Positions 22,491-35,642 of a stretch of 64,000 bases of DNA are shown here, piece by piece. The notes under the pieces were generated by a model. It was not told the DNA's origin. It saw only the letters and a list, made by a program, of their open reading frames with translations, and made no database searches. Every line of letters begins with the position of its first letter. Position 1 is the stretch's first letter. The DNA is taken from assembly GCA_032622095.1 (NCBI GenBank), contig CP136069.1, positions 182,395,122 to 182,459,121 on the forward strand. Direction: 5' to 3'. Source of the stretch: Siphonodentalium dalli. Taxonomy: Eukaryota; Mollusca; Scaphopoda; Gadilida; Siphonodentaliidae. A program made the translations under genes and the position numbers.

Positions 22491-24290
22491 TGACTGGTTG
22501 GGGTTTTATTTGTTTCAGCCGCCAGGGCATATTTAATTTCGCTGCCAGTTTTAATAATTGAAGAATGATCATGCAAAGGATATATATATATGAGCCTATA
22601 CGTCTCTGAACTGATTTGCGGTTCCAGTTACGAAAATGATTGAGTATTTCCTTCGAAGGAGAATACTTTATAACTCTCAAAACTTACCACCATTGGGCTT
22701 CATAAGTTGCAAAAACTTGTGCCCCAATCCTTTTTGTATATTATGCAAATAAAATATGGTTCACATCAAGGAGAATAACTCTATAAAGGAGAATGCGAAC
22801 ATCACCATTTGACACGTGGAAACCCTTGAGATGATAAACATCCCATAACCCATGGCTGAGATACGGACAAAAAATCTACATTTCTAGACCAACAAAGATT
22901 AATAACTCCAGAACGGAAAACAAAAACAAAACGAATGACCACTCATCTGAATGACCATATGGACGGACGGACGGACGAAAATGGTTGAGTGGGTGGTCGG
23001 TTGGTTGAAACTGTGGCTAATCCAGAAGACATTTCACAATTGCAACAAGCGATTGCTGGTCAACTTTGGCGCTTCTTCACTCACCCCCGAACACTATACA
23101 TATTGTAGTGGATGTCTGCATCAAGCGTCCAATTCACTGTTTCTTTTCTTCTGGGTATCACCCCTTTACTCTTCAGATTGTTCTCCCATAGTAATTCCGT
23201 GTACTAGAGTGTGAAGTAGCAGCCAATAGAGTCCCAGAGATTACATATCAGATATATGGCAGAGGAGCAATGTCCCGATCCCTTTGTGATATATTTGTTT
23301 CAATAAAATATGTCTAATCTAATCTACACATCACATATACAACATGCCGCTACCATTCAACAGCTCTATGTCCCCATACGATATAGTCAGATTGCTAAGT
23401 TAATTAACGAAGATAGCTAATTAATGAATTAATGACGTTAGCAGTTATGTTGCTCAGATAACATAAAATGAGTTGTCAAAATATGGAGTGTCCGCTGAAG
23501 AAGATCTTCCCCGATCGAACAACATTTCTATTATAGCAAAATTCCTCCATCTGATGCCATTGTGATCATAACAATAACGGTCATTTCAATAAGATATAAC
23601 AACTTGTTCACCACAAATTAACAAATGAACTTATACTGAGTAAGTGGTTTACACATTCTGATAATAAGAAATTATTCGATAGAAATGTTTATCTTTTTGT
23701 TCACGTTGGCACGCTATATAGCCAGCAAACAAATTATTAAAGTATGCAATTTCTGAGGAAATTCACTGTGTTGTTCTCATTATGGTATGTATGATGTGCT
23801 GTATCTATATTGAAACGAAAGTTCAGACTGCATGTGCAGGTCAACTCTAAGTTAAAGGGCTTCCCTTTTTATGGTATACACTAGCTTCGTGTTTTATTGA
23901 CGCCCGCAGCGGCGTTTACTTGCTCGCTGCTGTGATTATAGGATGACCAGTGTGAGGTCGTTGATAGCTAGACATGGATGTCGCGTTATATAACCACTAC
24001 ATGCATGGGCGAAATCGAGACCATCAACGGCAATTGCGTGTATTTGTAGATTTACTACCACCGTAATCTGGTTCGGGCAAATCAAGGATGTGCCCCTCAT
24101 TCAATATTTCAATATTGCCCACAAATATACGTCGATAATCTAACGCCAGATATACGTGCCCATATTCACATCGTGCGCAATGCATTTCGGTCTCATTCGT
24201 TGCACGCGTGAGTGAAAGTGAGCGTGGGGGTCATGTTTCACGAGTCTCTGCAGGTATTGATATGGGGTAATTCAAAACATACACATGTAA
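22491..24290. other. Non-coding stretch with (GGAC)n
   Basis: Contains a short (GGAC)n run at about 22960-22978. The rest shows no recognisable gene or element. Confidence 0.45.
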
Positions 24291-24291
24291 C

Positions 24292-24360
24292 AGGTTATTT
24301 AAATAATAAAGACACACAACTAAATGTATTGGATGCATTGTGCATCATGATAAATACATC
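24292..24360 (+). repeat. Short dispersed repeat (three copies)
   Basis: The segment ttatttaaataataaagaca through caactaaatgtattggatgc recurs at about 26948-27022 and 27340-27410. Confidence 0.8.
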
Positions 24361-24512
24361 GCTGCAGTGAATTGGTCTGGGCGAAGTATCATGTCTCGTT
24401 GAAGAGGTCAGATCGCTGGATCAAACGAGCCGCCGCAGTCGTCGAGTTTGATCCAGCGATCTGACCTCTTCAACGAGACGTGATGCAAAGCCCAGATAAA
24501 TTAACTGCAGCT
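24361..24512. repeat. Long hairpin with ~40-bp arms
   Basis: The core arms (left ctcgttgaagaggtcagatc.., right ..gatctgacctcttcaacgag) pair over about 40 bp around a GC-rich loop of about 14 nt centred near 24436. Weaker pairing extends outward to ctgcagtgaatt / aattaactgcag. It is not related in sequence to the 69-nt hairpins, and only this copy was seen. Confidence 0.85.
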
Positions 24513-24639
24513 ATAACAGGTTTATTATATGACACGCCTTTTTATTTAAATGGCACAATTTCTGTCATGATTTATGAAATGGAACATGGAACCCCATAGG
24601 CCACTTGAATCAAGAATAAAAAAGGAACTATTTTTGTTA

Positions 24640-26494
24640 ACTGTGTTTTTTTTCGGGGGGGGGGGGGGTGGGGATCCCCTTGATGTGCGCATGAATACAA
24701 ATAACAAAGTTTGTGAAATAACAGTAACAATTCCAACGTTCGAAATGGCAAGATTTTAAATCAGAATCGCTGTCTATGATACGAATTCGGCGTCTCTTCT
24801 GTGGAATCGGGCATCCATAGTAATTATTGACCGAAATCTCAAAGTTCTTTATGGTGGCACCGTCCAATGTTTCGCGGATCGCATGTTTATCTAGTGTGTT
24901 CACTTGTTGGTTCACACGAATTTCACGAAATGGAGATCTTTGAGTTTGAAGAGAAGGAACTGCACATGGAATATTCACTGCAGGAGCACTCGACACCGGA
25001 GGTACAGATACACTGGCGGATATACTCAGGATATTGCTCATGGTTTGTTGCATTTGATTAGATGCTACTGCATAATTGTTAATACTCTGCACATTTCGGT
25101 GTCCAGTCAATTGTTGAATTGTTGTCGGCTGAGCCTCAGCATGCAATAACCTGGTACATGTAGCCTTTCTGCCACCGTGCTGACGGTGGTTAATCTTCCG
25201 TCCAGGGAATTCTCTCATAAAGCTTGGTATTTATACCAGAACACCGAATGCCGCATTAGATTTATGACTTTCTTCCTCGCACATTTTAGACCGTCGATGG
25301 CTTTTGTATTCGATGAACGCTCGAATTGGGCAATTTTCTTGATCATCCGTAAGCTCGAACTGCTTCGACCGAAACCTCTCTGATCATTAGTGGCTCCTGC
25401 TCTTGTTTTTGTTTCTCTTTTCGTGAATTTTCGAGATACCTTGTCCCATTTTCGTCGCTTTTTAGTTTTATGTCGCCCCACAGAAGCTTCCGGTTTTCCA
25501 GCCCACCACACAATCCGAACATCTTCGTGTTTCGTAGCCACATTTTATTTTGTAATTGGCGAGGACTTGATATGCCAATGCAACCTTTGTCCTGAAGAAT
25601 TTGTTCCTCGCGCTCAGTTAGTGGTTCCACTGCATTCGGTTTTGCGCCAAGGCCCTTCTGCTTCAGCTCCTTGCGTGTTGAAGCCAAGATTGCTCTTGAC
25701 GATTTGAATTCTTTATCAGAGACGATGTCGTATTCATAGTCCTTCTCTGACAGATACCGTGCTATAGATCGATGATAACTTGTGAGTGTGTCTGGTTCAT
25801 ACTCCGAGCCATCAGCTTTTCTTATCGAAAGAAGGAAAGTTGATAGGTGATTGTCAAGTTATGTGGGGGTAGCTCTGTCCCGGCACGCATCTCATCCTTA
25901 GCTACCAACCATTGACGGAAATAGCGTGCTGCAGATTCTGTATTCCTTATTTCTTATTTCTCATTCTCTGTTTCTATTGTATCTTCATCGGATACATTCA
26001 TGAATGTTGGTGCATTCCTTGATTTAATACTGCTGCTAGTAGTGTTTATTCTGCTAGATGTACCGGTAGATGTGGTTGTAGAACTTGAAGTTGATGGTCC
26101 GAGAAATTCAGGTAAGGTATTTGAAATTGAAGTAAGTTCAGTTACACTCACAACAGCCTGGGCAGTCACATGTACATGTAGCTAAGGTAAGGTATCAGTC
26201 ACAGTAGATGCAGGTAGGTTGCTAATGATGGTATTACTATTACTGGTAGATGTGGTAGTATTAGAAACTTCACTGCCATTGGCGTAACTGTTAGTGCTGA
26301 CAATTGGTCTTATCGGCTGTTGAATTGCTGAGAGTGAGTGTGAGAATCCGTTCAATGAGAAGATGGAGTCTGCGTCATCTGAACCCGAACCTGTCCTGTT
26401 CCATTCAGCTCACTTGGCATGTTACATCACAGTCAAACTGACCATAACCACCCAGGAATAACTTTTCTATATCAAATTCATCCGAGATATCCAT
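24640..26494 (-). pseudogene. KIAA1958/Crypton-like tyrosine recombinase, frameshifted
   Basis: Tyrosine recombinases of this group (DUF3504, Crypton-derived) cut and rejoin DNA via a catalytic Tyr. Reading the minus strand from an ATG at 26494: an acidic start (MDISDEFDIEKLF), then a GTGAGC donor-like site, a Ser/Thr-rich linker, a helix-rich segment (ESAARYFRQWLVAKDEMRAG), KADGSEYEPDTLTSYHRSIA, RKELKQKGLGAKPNAVEPLT, LLWGDIKL, and a C-terminal catalytic core with HGGRK (HxxR), LTGHRN (second His) and SINNYA (Tyr). At least two frameshifts break it (near 25850 and 25350). The first catalytic Arg region, normally around FGFRGRQE in relatives, reads FGLCGGLEN, so that Arg seems lost. The long C-terminal extension to 24640 ends beside a G-run. 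Probably a dead copy. A spliced, sequencing-error-affected gene is the alternative. Confidence 0.75.
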
Positions 26495-26889
26495 TTGTTA
26501 CACTTTAGTTAATTATTTATAGTCGTAATCTTAATATAGCGATAACCGGAAACAGCTGTTGTTAGTAGACGAAACTATCAACAAATTGCTAATCCCCATT
26601 AATCAATAGAGCACACCCAGTTCTGAACGCTCCGTGTAAAAATTGTTTACATTTAGGCATCCGCGATTGGTCGGATGTCATTCGAACACTTCATTCGCGT
26701 TGGCTAGTATAGTCGAACACACCGCATAATAAATAGTCCTGTTTTTTACTGACATGCGCAATATGCGAGATAGAGGATGGTGGTATGACATCGGATCATG
26801 CAAACCTTAGCTGATCTGATGGTCGGGAAATGATCGCTTTACTATAGTGGTATTGTGGGAAGAAAAACGATAGTCATATAATAATATAG
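26495..26889. other. No gene recognised
   Basis: This would be the upstream region of the Crypton-like pseudogene. No promoter motif or terminal repeat could be assigned. Confidence 0.4.
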
Positions 26890-27470
26890 CATATCAATCT
26901 TGCCTGTTATGAAACAACTTCATTAAAAGATATGGCGTATTATAAATATAAAATATGGTTATTTAAATAATAAGGACACACAACTAAATGTATTGGATGC
27001 ATGGTGCATCAGGATAATATACCATATCAAAATTCGCGAGAGTAATAATCGGCTACATCGAACGACAGTAATATCTGGATTACGGAATGTATATCGTACG
27101 ACACAACATTATATAAATCAGACAGTCGCTCTCTCGCTGGGTGGGATGGACAAAAACTGATTCCCGGAAACGACTCACATAAGCACACACGCTTGATGTC
27201 GAATCCGGCCCATGATGTTATATTCTGATATGTTGTAATTTATGTTGTATTGTTCATGGAATAAATACTGTTTAAACCAATCTTGCCTGGTACGAAACAA
27301 CTTCATTAAAATATATGGCGTATTATAAATATAAAATATGGTCATTTAAATAATAATGACACACAACTAAATGTATTGGATGCATGGCGCGTCATGATAA
27401 TATACCATATCAATCTTGCCTGGTATGAAACAACTTCATTAAAAGATGTGGCTTTTTATATAATAGTTAC
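26890..27470 (+). repeat. Diverged repeat array
   Basis: A unit of about 130 bp (caatcttgcctg, aacaacttcattaaaa, gcgtattataaatataaaat, then the 24292-type segment, then gataatataccatatcaa) occurs at 26890-27025 and 27278-27412. A partial third copy starts at 27411. The last two are tandem, and the first is separated by about 250 bp. Confidence 0.8.
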
Positions 27471-27944
27471 CGATAATTGATAACCCAATAACATACATGC
27501 AGTATAGTTTGATATTAACCCATTAATTTCATACTCGATAGTCTATTCAAAATTGCTGTCCGAAACTTCACATAGAATTTCTACTTCGATTTACCCTTGG
27601 AACAACAAAGAGAGTACACCGTAAACCGGCCAGTTTATATAGTTTGGACACAATTATGCACATTATTGACGTCTCATTGCTGAAAGTGTGTGTTCCACAA
27701 ATAACACCGTGATATGAACGTGGCTATTCGTTTCGCTTGTTCCGTTCCCACCTCCTTCGCCCAATAATTGTGGTTCAGACCGTTGCTTGTCCCATTTGAT
27801 GATTACTATATATATCGGGTTCGACATTTACTCAGAATTGCATATAATGTCTGCATGATATTATGACTTATATGTCAATAATTGGTCTGTACTGAAGGTT
27901 ATCAGTGAGAGGAATTTGGATGTCTGATCGTCTGATTGTCATAC
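27471..27944. other. No gene recognised
   Basis: No supported feature. Confidence 0.35.
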
Positions 27945-30668
27945 AGAACTGGTTTCAAATGCTGAAATAGTTGATGACAATGCCATTAATACATCAAATC
28001 ATCGGCCTGTAAAATGCACTGCAGTCATCCACGCACTAATAAGCGATAACTCTACCAGTCATAGCTATACCAAACGTAATCAAATACACTGGGATAAATT
28101 TGACATTGAGCGGTACTGCGCACTGCTGCACAATGCCTTTCAGTGTCTACCAATTCAGTTCAATTCACCATGCGATATTGACGTGTTCCACTCAAACATT
28201 TCCAACGCCTTATTGTCTGCTGCGAACGAAGCGGGTAAGAAACCTCAATATATACACAAATTCAAACCATATTGGAATAACGAGATCAAAAGTCTTCATA
28301 AATCTACATGTATGATACCAAGCAGGAAAGCTTGGCTATCCGCTGGCCGGCCCACTGATTTTAACAACGAATGCTACCAAAATTACAGAGAGCATGAACG
28401 TCTTTTCCGTAGGGCGCACCGACTTGATGTTAAATCACATATGCATGATTATGTTCGAAAAATTGAAGCGTTTGCCAAATCCGATAAAAAAAGCTTTTGG
28501 AAAGCTATTCGTCCGCGAACGGGAAGTAGTATACATCCAGGAACAGAAAGTCAGAAATGCTCTTCAGTGGCAAGATGTGTCGGGATCCTCGTGATATTGT
28601 TAGCGGGTGGCACCAGTATTTTTCAGATTAATATAAGCGTTCCGAACACAATCAGCCATATTTTGAACAGTATGTCCACTCGAAAGTAGAAGAGTTTCTT
28701 ATGCGCACTGGTACGGACATGGATAATAATAACAGTCCAGATGTTGTTATATTGGCTGAGATTAATATAGCTCTTATGAAACTAAAACGTAACAAAGCAG
28801 GCGGCTCAGATAAATTAGTTACTGCACATATCCTACTTGCCGCTCCGATTGTTCACCATACACTATGTTTATGTTTATGTTTATGTTCTATGTTAGGTCT
28901 CGCACACATTCCACATGCTATGAAAAAGGGCACTATGGTGCCCATCTATAAAGGAGAGCAGAAGCCCATGCAAAACCCCGACAGCTATCGTGCAATCACG
29001 CCTATACCAGTCACATACAAGGTGTTCGAAATTATTATCCTTCTGAGTCTACAGCAGAGCTGTATCTTCAATAATTTTCCGAACAGCTTGCAGAATGGCT
29101 TCCAGGAGAGGGTTAGCTGTTCTGTCACTTCATATGAGCTCCAAGATAGTGTTTCTTATGCAAAAGCAAATAACTCACGTCTCTTTACGGCCTTTCTTGA
29201 TTCTAAAAAGGCATTCGACTGAGTATGGCACAAAGGATTGATTCATAAATTATACGAGAAAGGGAGTAAGAGGTCACATGCTCTTGTTACTAAACAATAT
29301 GTATTCTGATACAGAAAGCCATGTACTCTACACTGGCTTCCTGTCCAATTATTTTCGTATTGAGCAAGGGACCAGACAAGAAGGTGCATTATCTCCCTAT
29401 TTATATCTTATTTTTTCATTGATGACCTTGTAAGATCATTGTCTGATTCTCCAGATGGTATGCATGCAAGTTCTTTGTCCTGTTCATGTCCGACGACAAC
29501 CGATGATATCACCGGTTCCTCGCTCGCTAACCGAGGGTGGCCTTCACAGACTACTGACCATGTGCCACATATACAGTTTGATATGGTGCTTCTCCTCACG
29601 GGAAAAGTAGTCATTTTTAATACATCAAGTAACCGCGAAAATATAGACTCCCAATCATGGAGCCTAGGATCAGGCCCACATAAGCCAAACGAAACAAGTG
29701 ACACACATTGGTATAATCCAGCAGTCAAGCAGTTGAAATATCCCGAATGTTGAAATAGCATCAGAACTTATCCCCAATTGTTATTTTGCAGCTTACCGTT
29801 CACCAATTTCCAAGGAATTTAGTCCCACGACTAACCTAAAGATTTTTAAACACGTCATTCCAAAAGCCCTATATGGCGCCGAAATGTGGTGGAACCTGGC
29901 TACAGGAAGCAGCACGATCCTCTCGCTCTCCTTGCTCGGGATGCTACCCATTGAGTACGAAGTAGATCGGAGGAAGTTGTTCTTTCTGGGCTCACTTACC
30001 GAGCAACCATAGAAAAGCTTTGGAAATATTTATGTTCAGCCTACACAGCCTCCTAATCTATAATCGCCCAGCGACAGGTTTTCTGGAAGAAATATATAGA
30101 ATTATCACAAAATATGGCATGTATGACATTCTTCCCAACTATGCAAGAACTGGGTCCTTTCCAAATATATCAGAATGGAAAAATATTATAAAAATAAAAA
30201 TAACCGCCCGTTACGCTAGATAAACCTATTATTATGCCCAGTTGGATAATAACCTTAAATTCTTTCTCAAAGTCAAACCGGATCCAATGTCATTGTGGCG
30301 ACATTGGATCCTATGTCGCAATGCGAAACCTTATCTCGCGATGTGCCTACGTTTGGCACAAATATTGAACAAAACATCACACGATAATCAAACAACGTGC
30401 TCCCACTGCCGCGAAACATACTCCAATCGAGTGTTGCACATGTACAGAGACTGTTGTTCCATCTTCGCCCAGGAAAGGCGCAACTCATTCTGTTACTTTG
30501 TCATTGATTATATGTTCAATATTTTGGAAAGATTGAATGATGAAATGTTTCTTGCGCACTGTTTTGGCGGCTACATATTACATAAGCCTGTGGTTAACCT
30601 AGTTTGCAACGAAGAACAATTTTTCAGTTCCTGCATTCGATTTATCTACGAATTGAGTATTATCTAGA
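27945..30668 (+). pseudogene. Degenerate LINE: endonuclease end, reverse transcriptase, C-terminus
   Basis: A non-LTR retrotransposon polyprotein, broken by stops and frameshifts. In order: the end of an APE-type endonuclease with INTSNHRPV (SDHRPV in active copies, Asp lost) at about 27990; a connector (HKFKPYWNNEIKSLHK, KKSFWKAIRPRTGS); RT motifs KRNKAGGSDKL, KKGTMVPIYKGE, PDSYRAITP and FTAFLDSKKAFD (motif A, TGA right after at 29220); GTRQEGALSPYLYL (motif B); a TTTDDI remnant of YADD; VIPKALYGAEMW and LLGMLPIEYEVDRRKLFFLG; and a C-terminal Cys/His motif CSHCRETYSNRVLHMYRDC (30408-30464). The order and thumb/C-terminal motifs suggest the Nimb/I-like groups, assigned by eye. It is about 2.7 kb and lacks ORF1. 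It cannot encode an active enzyme. Confidence 0.88.
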
Positions 30669-31560
30669 AGTTGGTGACCAGTGCATATTATAACTCAAAT
30701 GTTCTATCTAGAAAAAGTTAAATTTCTCCGTTAGATTATCTTTCATAAAGCTTCGGATCAGAAACCATGGTTTAGAAATTGAGAAAGGCAGACACAAACA
30801 ATCTAAAGTACCTGCTGATGAGAGAATTTGCAAAAAGTGTGGAATTTCACTATGCGATATAAAAAATCTAAGAGAAACGTTTATTTGTGGAAATTAGCGA
30901 CAATATTTGGACCTTTAATAATACAGCTGACCAAAAGAAATTCTTAATGGTCTTGAGAAATGATGAACCCAAAACATATAATATCTGCAACATTGTCCAA
31001 CTCTTTCTACATAAACAGTGTGAATCACCAAACATTGAACATTTATATATTTATGTTACTATAATTATAATCACATTTTATTTATGTAACTGTTTTGACA
31101 TCGGCCTCGGGTGAGCGTATATGTCAATAAATATATCTAACTCCGTTGAGATATATTTTACAGATTAACACACATTATCAAAGATCCGATATATTTAACC
31201 GAGACATCCTCCTCTCTGCTTGATTTATTTATAGACCAATAAACCACTTCTTGTCGAATCATGTTAAGTTTAATATCCTTTTGTTCCTTCCTTGACTCGT
31301 TTTCATTGTCCCACAGTAGTAGTATTGAGTTTGATTATGGTTAATAGAGTCGTGTCATCTAACGGAGGATCTGGTACTATATATCATGCAGAAGAGTATA
31401 CAACAATGAACAACGATCTTGAACAATGGAACTACAAGTTGGAATTTTCAAAAAATATATAGTTATATAGAAAACACGCATAGCAAGTCCACTTACAGGA
31501 AAATTAGCGAACTTAACTTCAAAACATAATAGCTGCTATACGATACGATAAGCCCACCTA
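30669..31560. other. No clear gene; possible LINE remnants
   Basis: Between two LINE remnants. The part near 30760-31110 has short open frames (for example MEISDNIWTFNNTADQKKFL) whose character resembles LINE 3' regions, but no diagnostic motif was seen. Confidence 0.4.
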
Positions 31561-33405
31561 GATGACATGCCAAATTAAAAAAATTATCAGGCAAAGACGT
31601 CGGCTTTATTCAAATACAAAACGAAAGAAAATATGGGCAAAATATAAGGCAAAGAGAATCATACAAAATTAATGGTATAAACAAAGTCCGTAATGGGAAA
31701 CTGCCTCGCCGAATCTTCGCTCTGGTGAAAGATTCTAAACCGACTCAATGGCCCCGGGAAATATACATAACTGAACTATTGAAATATGAGATTTCTGTTA
31801 TAAAAGATAACGTGTTGAAGGCTGAGAATTAAAAAAATTATTTCTCTTCGGTAGCATCCATTCCCATTGAAGGCAGAATTGAATTACCGCCCTTTGGTTA
31901 TAAAACAGAAACCAGACACGACTCTCGTTATTACGCGCGAGATTATTATATCGAGAGCAAATAATTTGTTAACGAGACATGTACGTTACATAGATCGTAA
32001 ATACATTTGAATTGAAAATACAATTAGCACACGGTCCATATGCAATGGTCAGTCTGTCACGTCTATAAGTCACCGACAAGTGTCGAATCTGAGAAGGCTA
32101 TACAGTGGTCCCAAATGAAATGAGCCCGAGACTATTGAAACGCTGTGCATCCTCGCTGGTTCGCCCACTGGAATTTCCATCAGTAAACTTATATAAAAAT
32201 CCCTTTTCCCATCTGAATTGAAAATTACAAACGTCTGTCACATTTATGAAAAAGACGACCAAGCGAACCTTCTAATTGTGGCACAGTTACTCTATACTAG
32301 CGTCCAATATTTTCGAAAAGTGCATCTACTCTCACATGCATTAATATTTCAGGACCAACAACCTCCTAAAAAATCTTCAGTCATGATTCATCTCTAAAGA
32401 CAGCACGATTTGTCAGTATATCATTATATAATATTTTCCATCGATAGTAGTAACGGAAGTTAGATGTCTTTTCTGTGATGTTAGCAATGCACTTGATAAC
32501 GTGTGATACCGCGGTCTTATGTTTAAACTTAAAAGTATGGCAACGATCGGCGCCACATGATTTATGATCTTCTGGAGAATTATTCAGGTAATCGACAAAA
32601 CGAGTAATTGTTTCAAATTCCAATTCAAGCTGGAAGGGTGTTTCAGCTGGTGTGCCCCTGTGCTCCATATTTGCCCCTCCTATCTTTTTATAATCTACAT
32701 TAACGACATAGTGTAAAATGTTACGAGCAATGCAATGCTTTCTACCGACGACACATGCCTGTATCTTTCGATTGACAAAATATTTAAGAAATTGAAACAC
32801 ATAAGCATCTTGGTCTAACTGTTAATGGGGATGGTACATTGCATGATCATTTAATTGATATTGAAAATTGAGCAGCTAGTCGACTGTACGATATACCGAG
32901 GAAGCATACATGTATATTCATTCTATATGGGAAAACGCATATACTTATCATATCCGTCCTGTAATGGAATATATTTCCCCAGTATGGGATAACTGTACAG
33001 ATGAGGATTCAAACTATCTCGAAGACATGCATTACGAAGCCGCGCGATTAGTCACATGGGCAACTAGAAGCTGTACTCTCTGCTGTAGTAGGGAATCTTT
33101 GTTACCCGAAACCGGTTGGGACATACTTTCGAGCAGAAGAGAAACAGCAAAACTCATTCAATTTTTGTTTAATGTTTAAGCGAGACACGCCTCTTTATTT
33201 ATATACACTGCACCACCCCCGGTATTGGGAAATTAAATCACATATGACTTCAAGCAAAAATGACTCGGCCGCCCTTGTTTTCTTGCGACAAGATTATACA
33301 AACTACTTCCTGTCAGCCACTGTAAAACGAGAAGCGAAAAGTTGTGACTCAGTTTCATATTTCAAGAGATTAACCATGACATATATATACTGCAATGTGT
33401 ATTAA
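31561..33405 (+). pseudogene. Second degenerate LINE, RT to C-terminus
   Basis: More decayed than the copy before it. Visible pieces in order on the plus strand: a connector IRQRRRLYSNTKRKKIWAKY (about 31590); a remnant of the WKxAxVxPIxKKGD motif (SELKITNVCHIYEKDDQ, about 32215); VSAGVPLCSIFAPPIFL, a form of GVPQGSILGPLLF (about 32640-32690); NAMLSTDDTCLYLSIDK, a form of the ADD motif (about 32730-32775); then IRPVMEYISPVWDNCTDEDS and TGWDILSSRRETAKLIQF (32950-33165), typical of the thumb/C-terminal region of jockey/RTE-like elements; and RDTPLYLYTLHHPR. The frame changes several times. It is from a different LINE family than 27945-30668. Confidence 0.8.
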
Positions 33406-34680
33406 AACTACTTTATATATTCATGCAGACCACACGTTACTGATTACCGAGAAAAGAAAATATGCACCGCGCTTTGTCATTTTCTGTTAAAAAAAATACC
33501 GAATCACTAGCCGATATTTATGTAAAGGGGAAGCGAATTAGAAACAAGTAAATAATTAAAATATCTTGGGGGCTAATTTCGTTTATAATGGGCGATATTG
33601 TAACGCATTGAAACAAATTGATAACACGGCATTGAAAGCCATGTATGGGTCTGCTCAACAAAGTGCGAAAATTCTACTTGCCAGCGAATTTAATGCTGAA
33701 ACTATTTGACAGTATGGTAACAACAATAGCTCTTTACGAAAGTGAAGTTTGCATGGTTAGTCGAAAGATACGACATTTTAGATAACTTACACATGAAATT
33801 TCGCAAAATCCCACTACTAAATAGTTTGAGTATACAAAACTGACCCTGAGCTAGCTAGGTTTGATGTCCCGATGGGATACCCAAACTGGGCTCACGCTTT
33901 CAGGAATTGAACAACACTGTGATAAACTGTTTTGTGAGCTGAAGGAATCTACTCTTGGGATCCAAATAAACAAGGGTGGAATAATACACAGGGGGAATTT
34001 TCTCAAAATTAAATAATAGTACAGGGGTGAAATAATGGGGCCATTTCCCAACATATTCTTTTTTAGCCCTATAAGAACCACGAGAAGATGTGTGTAGCCC
34101 TTGTTTGATCCGTAAATAATCTTTTTACATAACATTGATGTGTTTTATATGAAAATCAGTCATTTGGAATGAAATAAAAACGTTATGGAGACCCAAATAC
34201 AGGGATGATTTTTTCTTGAAATTTAATAAGAGTACCCATATTTTTATTTGGATCGTGAGAGCAATTCACAAAGAGCAATTTCTATGGCAACAGAAAGCGT
34301 AATTCCAGTATTAGTCGTTACCTTCTGTATCTGCAACACCATCGCATAACAGCTTTGGCGAAATTTAGGACAACACATCATAGACTGCCAAACGACTTTT
34401 AAGATGGCGAATACAAAACGAGAGTTTACTATGTGGAATGTTCGGTTCGGAAACCACCGACGAGTTTCATATTCGTTTGGTCTGCGAACATTTTGTCACT
34501 ATCAGAAAAACAATATGTTCCCGACTATTACTGGTTGAACCCTTCAACAGAATAGTTATATTGTCTCCTTTCGATTTAAAAATATCAACATTGAAGAACG
34601 TTAACATTTACTTGAAACATGTTTTTTTTAAAGAATACCACTAAGATGGTATAATATTTAATAAATAGAGTATGGCTTGG
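33406..34680. other. Fragmentary LINE-like sequence; no intact gene
   Basis: Near 33605-33770 the frame reads ALKQIDNTALKAMYGS and MVTTIALYESEVCMV, resembling a thumb-domain segment of I/Nimb-type LINEs. The first piece recurs at 34740 (ALKQINNTAIKAIYA). Nothing else is supported. Confidence 0.5.
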
Positions 34681-34739
34681 AGTTGGCTACGCGGGTTTAG
34701 TGCCCAGTGGGGTGGGTATAGTTCACGACGCGAAGCATT

Positions 34740-35068
34740 CTGTCAACGCATTGAAACAAATTAACAACACAGCAATAAAAGCTATATATGCAAGGTCAGC
34801 TGTAACAAGAAACAATAATTATCTTACAATGGGCAGACATACATGTATAACCACACTCTGCAAGTCAGCAACTTATCATCTCAGTAATATCAGTCGAATA
34901 CGGCGTTATCTGACCAGATCTGCCACAGAAGTATTAGTGCATGCGTTTATCACTATCCGTTTGGACTACGGGAACTCTTTGATGTACGGTGTTAACCAAA
35001 ACAAATGTCGAGACTCCAGCGAATACAAAACACGGCGACCAGAGTGGTGTGCAAGACCCCAGGATTAA
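34740..35068 (+). pseudogene. LINE C-terminal fragment (CR1/L2-like), first half
   Basis: After the short ALKQINNTAIKAIYA piece, the frame at about 34850-35010 reads TTLCKSATYHLSNISRIRRY, then LTRSATEVLVHAFITIRLDY and GNSLMYGV. This matches the conserved CR1/L2-type segment (LCKxxxxHLRxIxxIRxxL, followed by LDYCNSLLYG). The natural continuation appears at 35643 after microsatellite sequence, so the element is interrupted. Confidence 0.8.
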
Positions 35069-35116
35069 GTTCAATGTGCTCACAATGACTTACAAGTCAT
35101 AAAAAAACTGTGCACC

Positions 35117-35117
<1 letters not shown>

Positions 35118-35160
<43 letters not shown>
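35118..35160. repeat. (TA)n microsatellite
   Basis: About 20 perfect TA units, within the interrupted LINE. Confidence 0.95.
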
Positions 35161-35161
<1 letters not shown>

Positions 35162-35365
35162 TTAATTGTCCTCCATATGTGAAGAGTTATTTAATACAGA
35201 ACATATACACACAGAAACATGGACACAAATATGTCAACATATATACAAGTACAAGTTTATACAAAACAAAGTTACATCACAAGGAATGGAATAACATACA
35301 GTCGCTACTCATTCGTGTATTATGCATTTAAGCACACGCACACAAGTCCACGCACACCATCATAT

Positions 35366-35520
35366 GCACCCTCTCTCTCAGTTTCTCCCTTGTCATTCGA
35401 TCTCTCTCTCTCTCTCTATCTCTATCTCGGTGATCTCTCTCCCTCTTTCTTTTGCTCTCTCTCTCTCTCTCTCGCGCGCTCTCTCTCTCTCTCTCTCTCG
35501 CACTCACTCTCGAGTCTCTG
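35366..35520. repeat. (CT)n-rich microsatellite
   Basis: Impure CT/TC dinucleotide tract over about 150 bp with a few cgcg interruptions. It accounts for the Ser/Leu- and Arg/Glu-rich frames on both strands. Confidence 0.92.
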
Positions 35521-35642
35521 TCGCACACGCATCCACACTCTTAACATATAAACATATTTAAAAGTATTTCAATATGCCTTGTCGATTACAGTCACTTGGA
35601 AGCTATATTTTTTATATATTGCTCATGTTTAATAAGATGTAA

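Noticed and set aside
35328-35561. Ser/Leu-rich and Arg/Glu-rich frames on both strands
   Set aside because: Translations of the (CT)n microsatellite.
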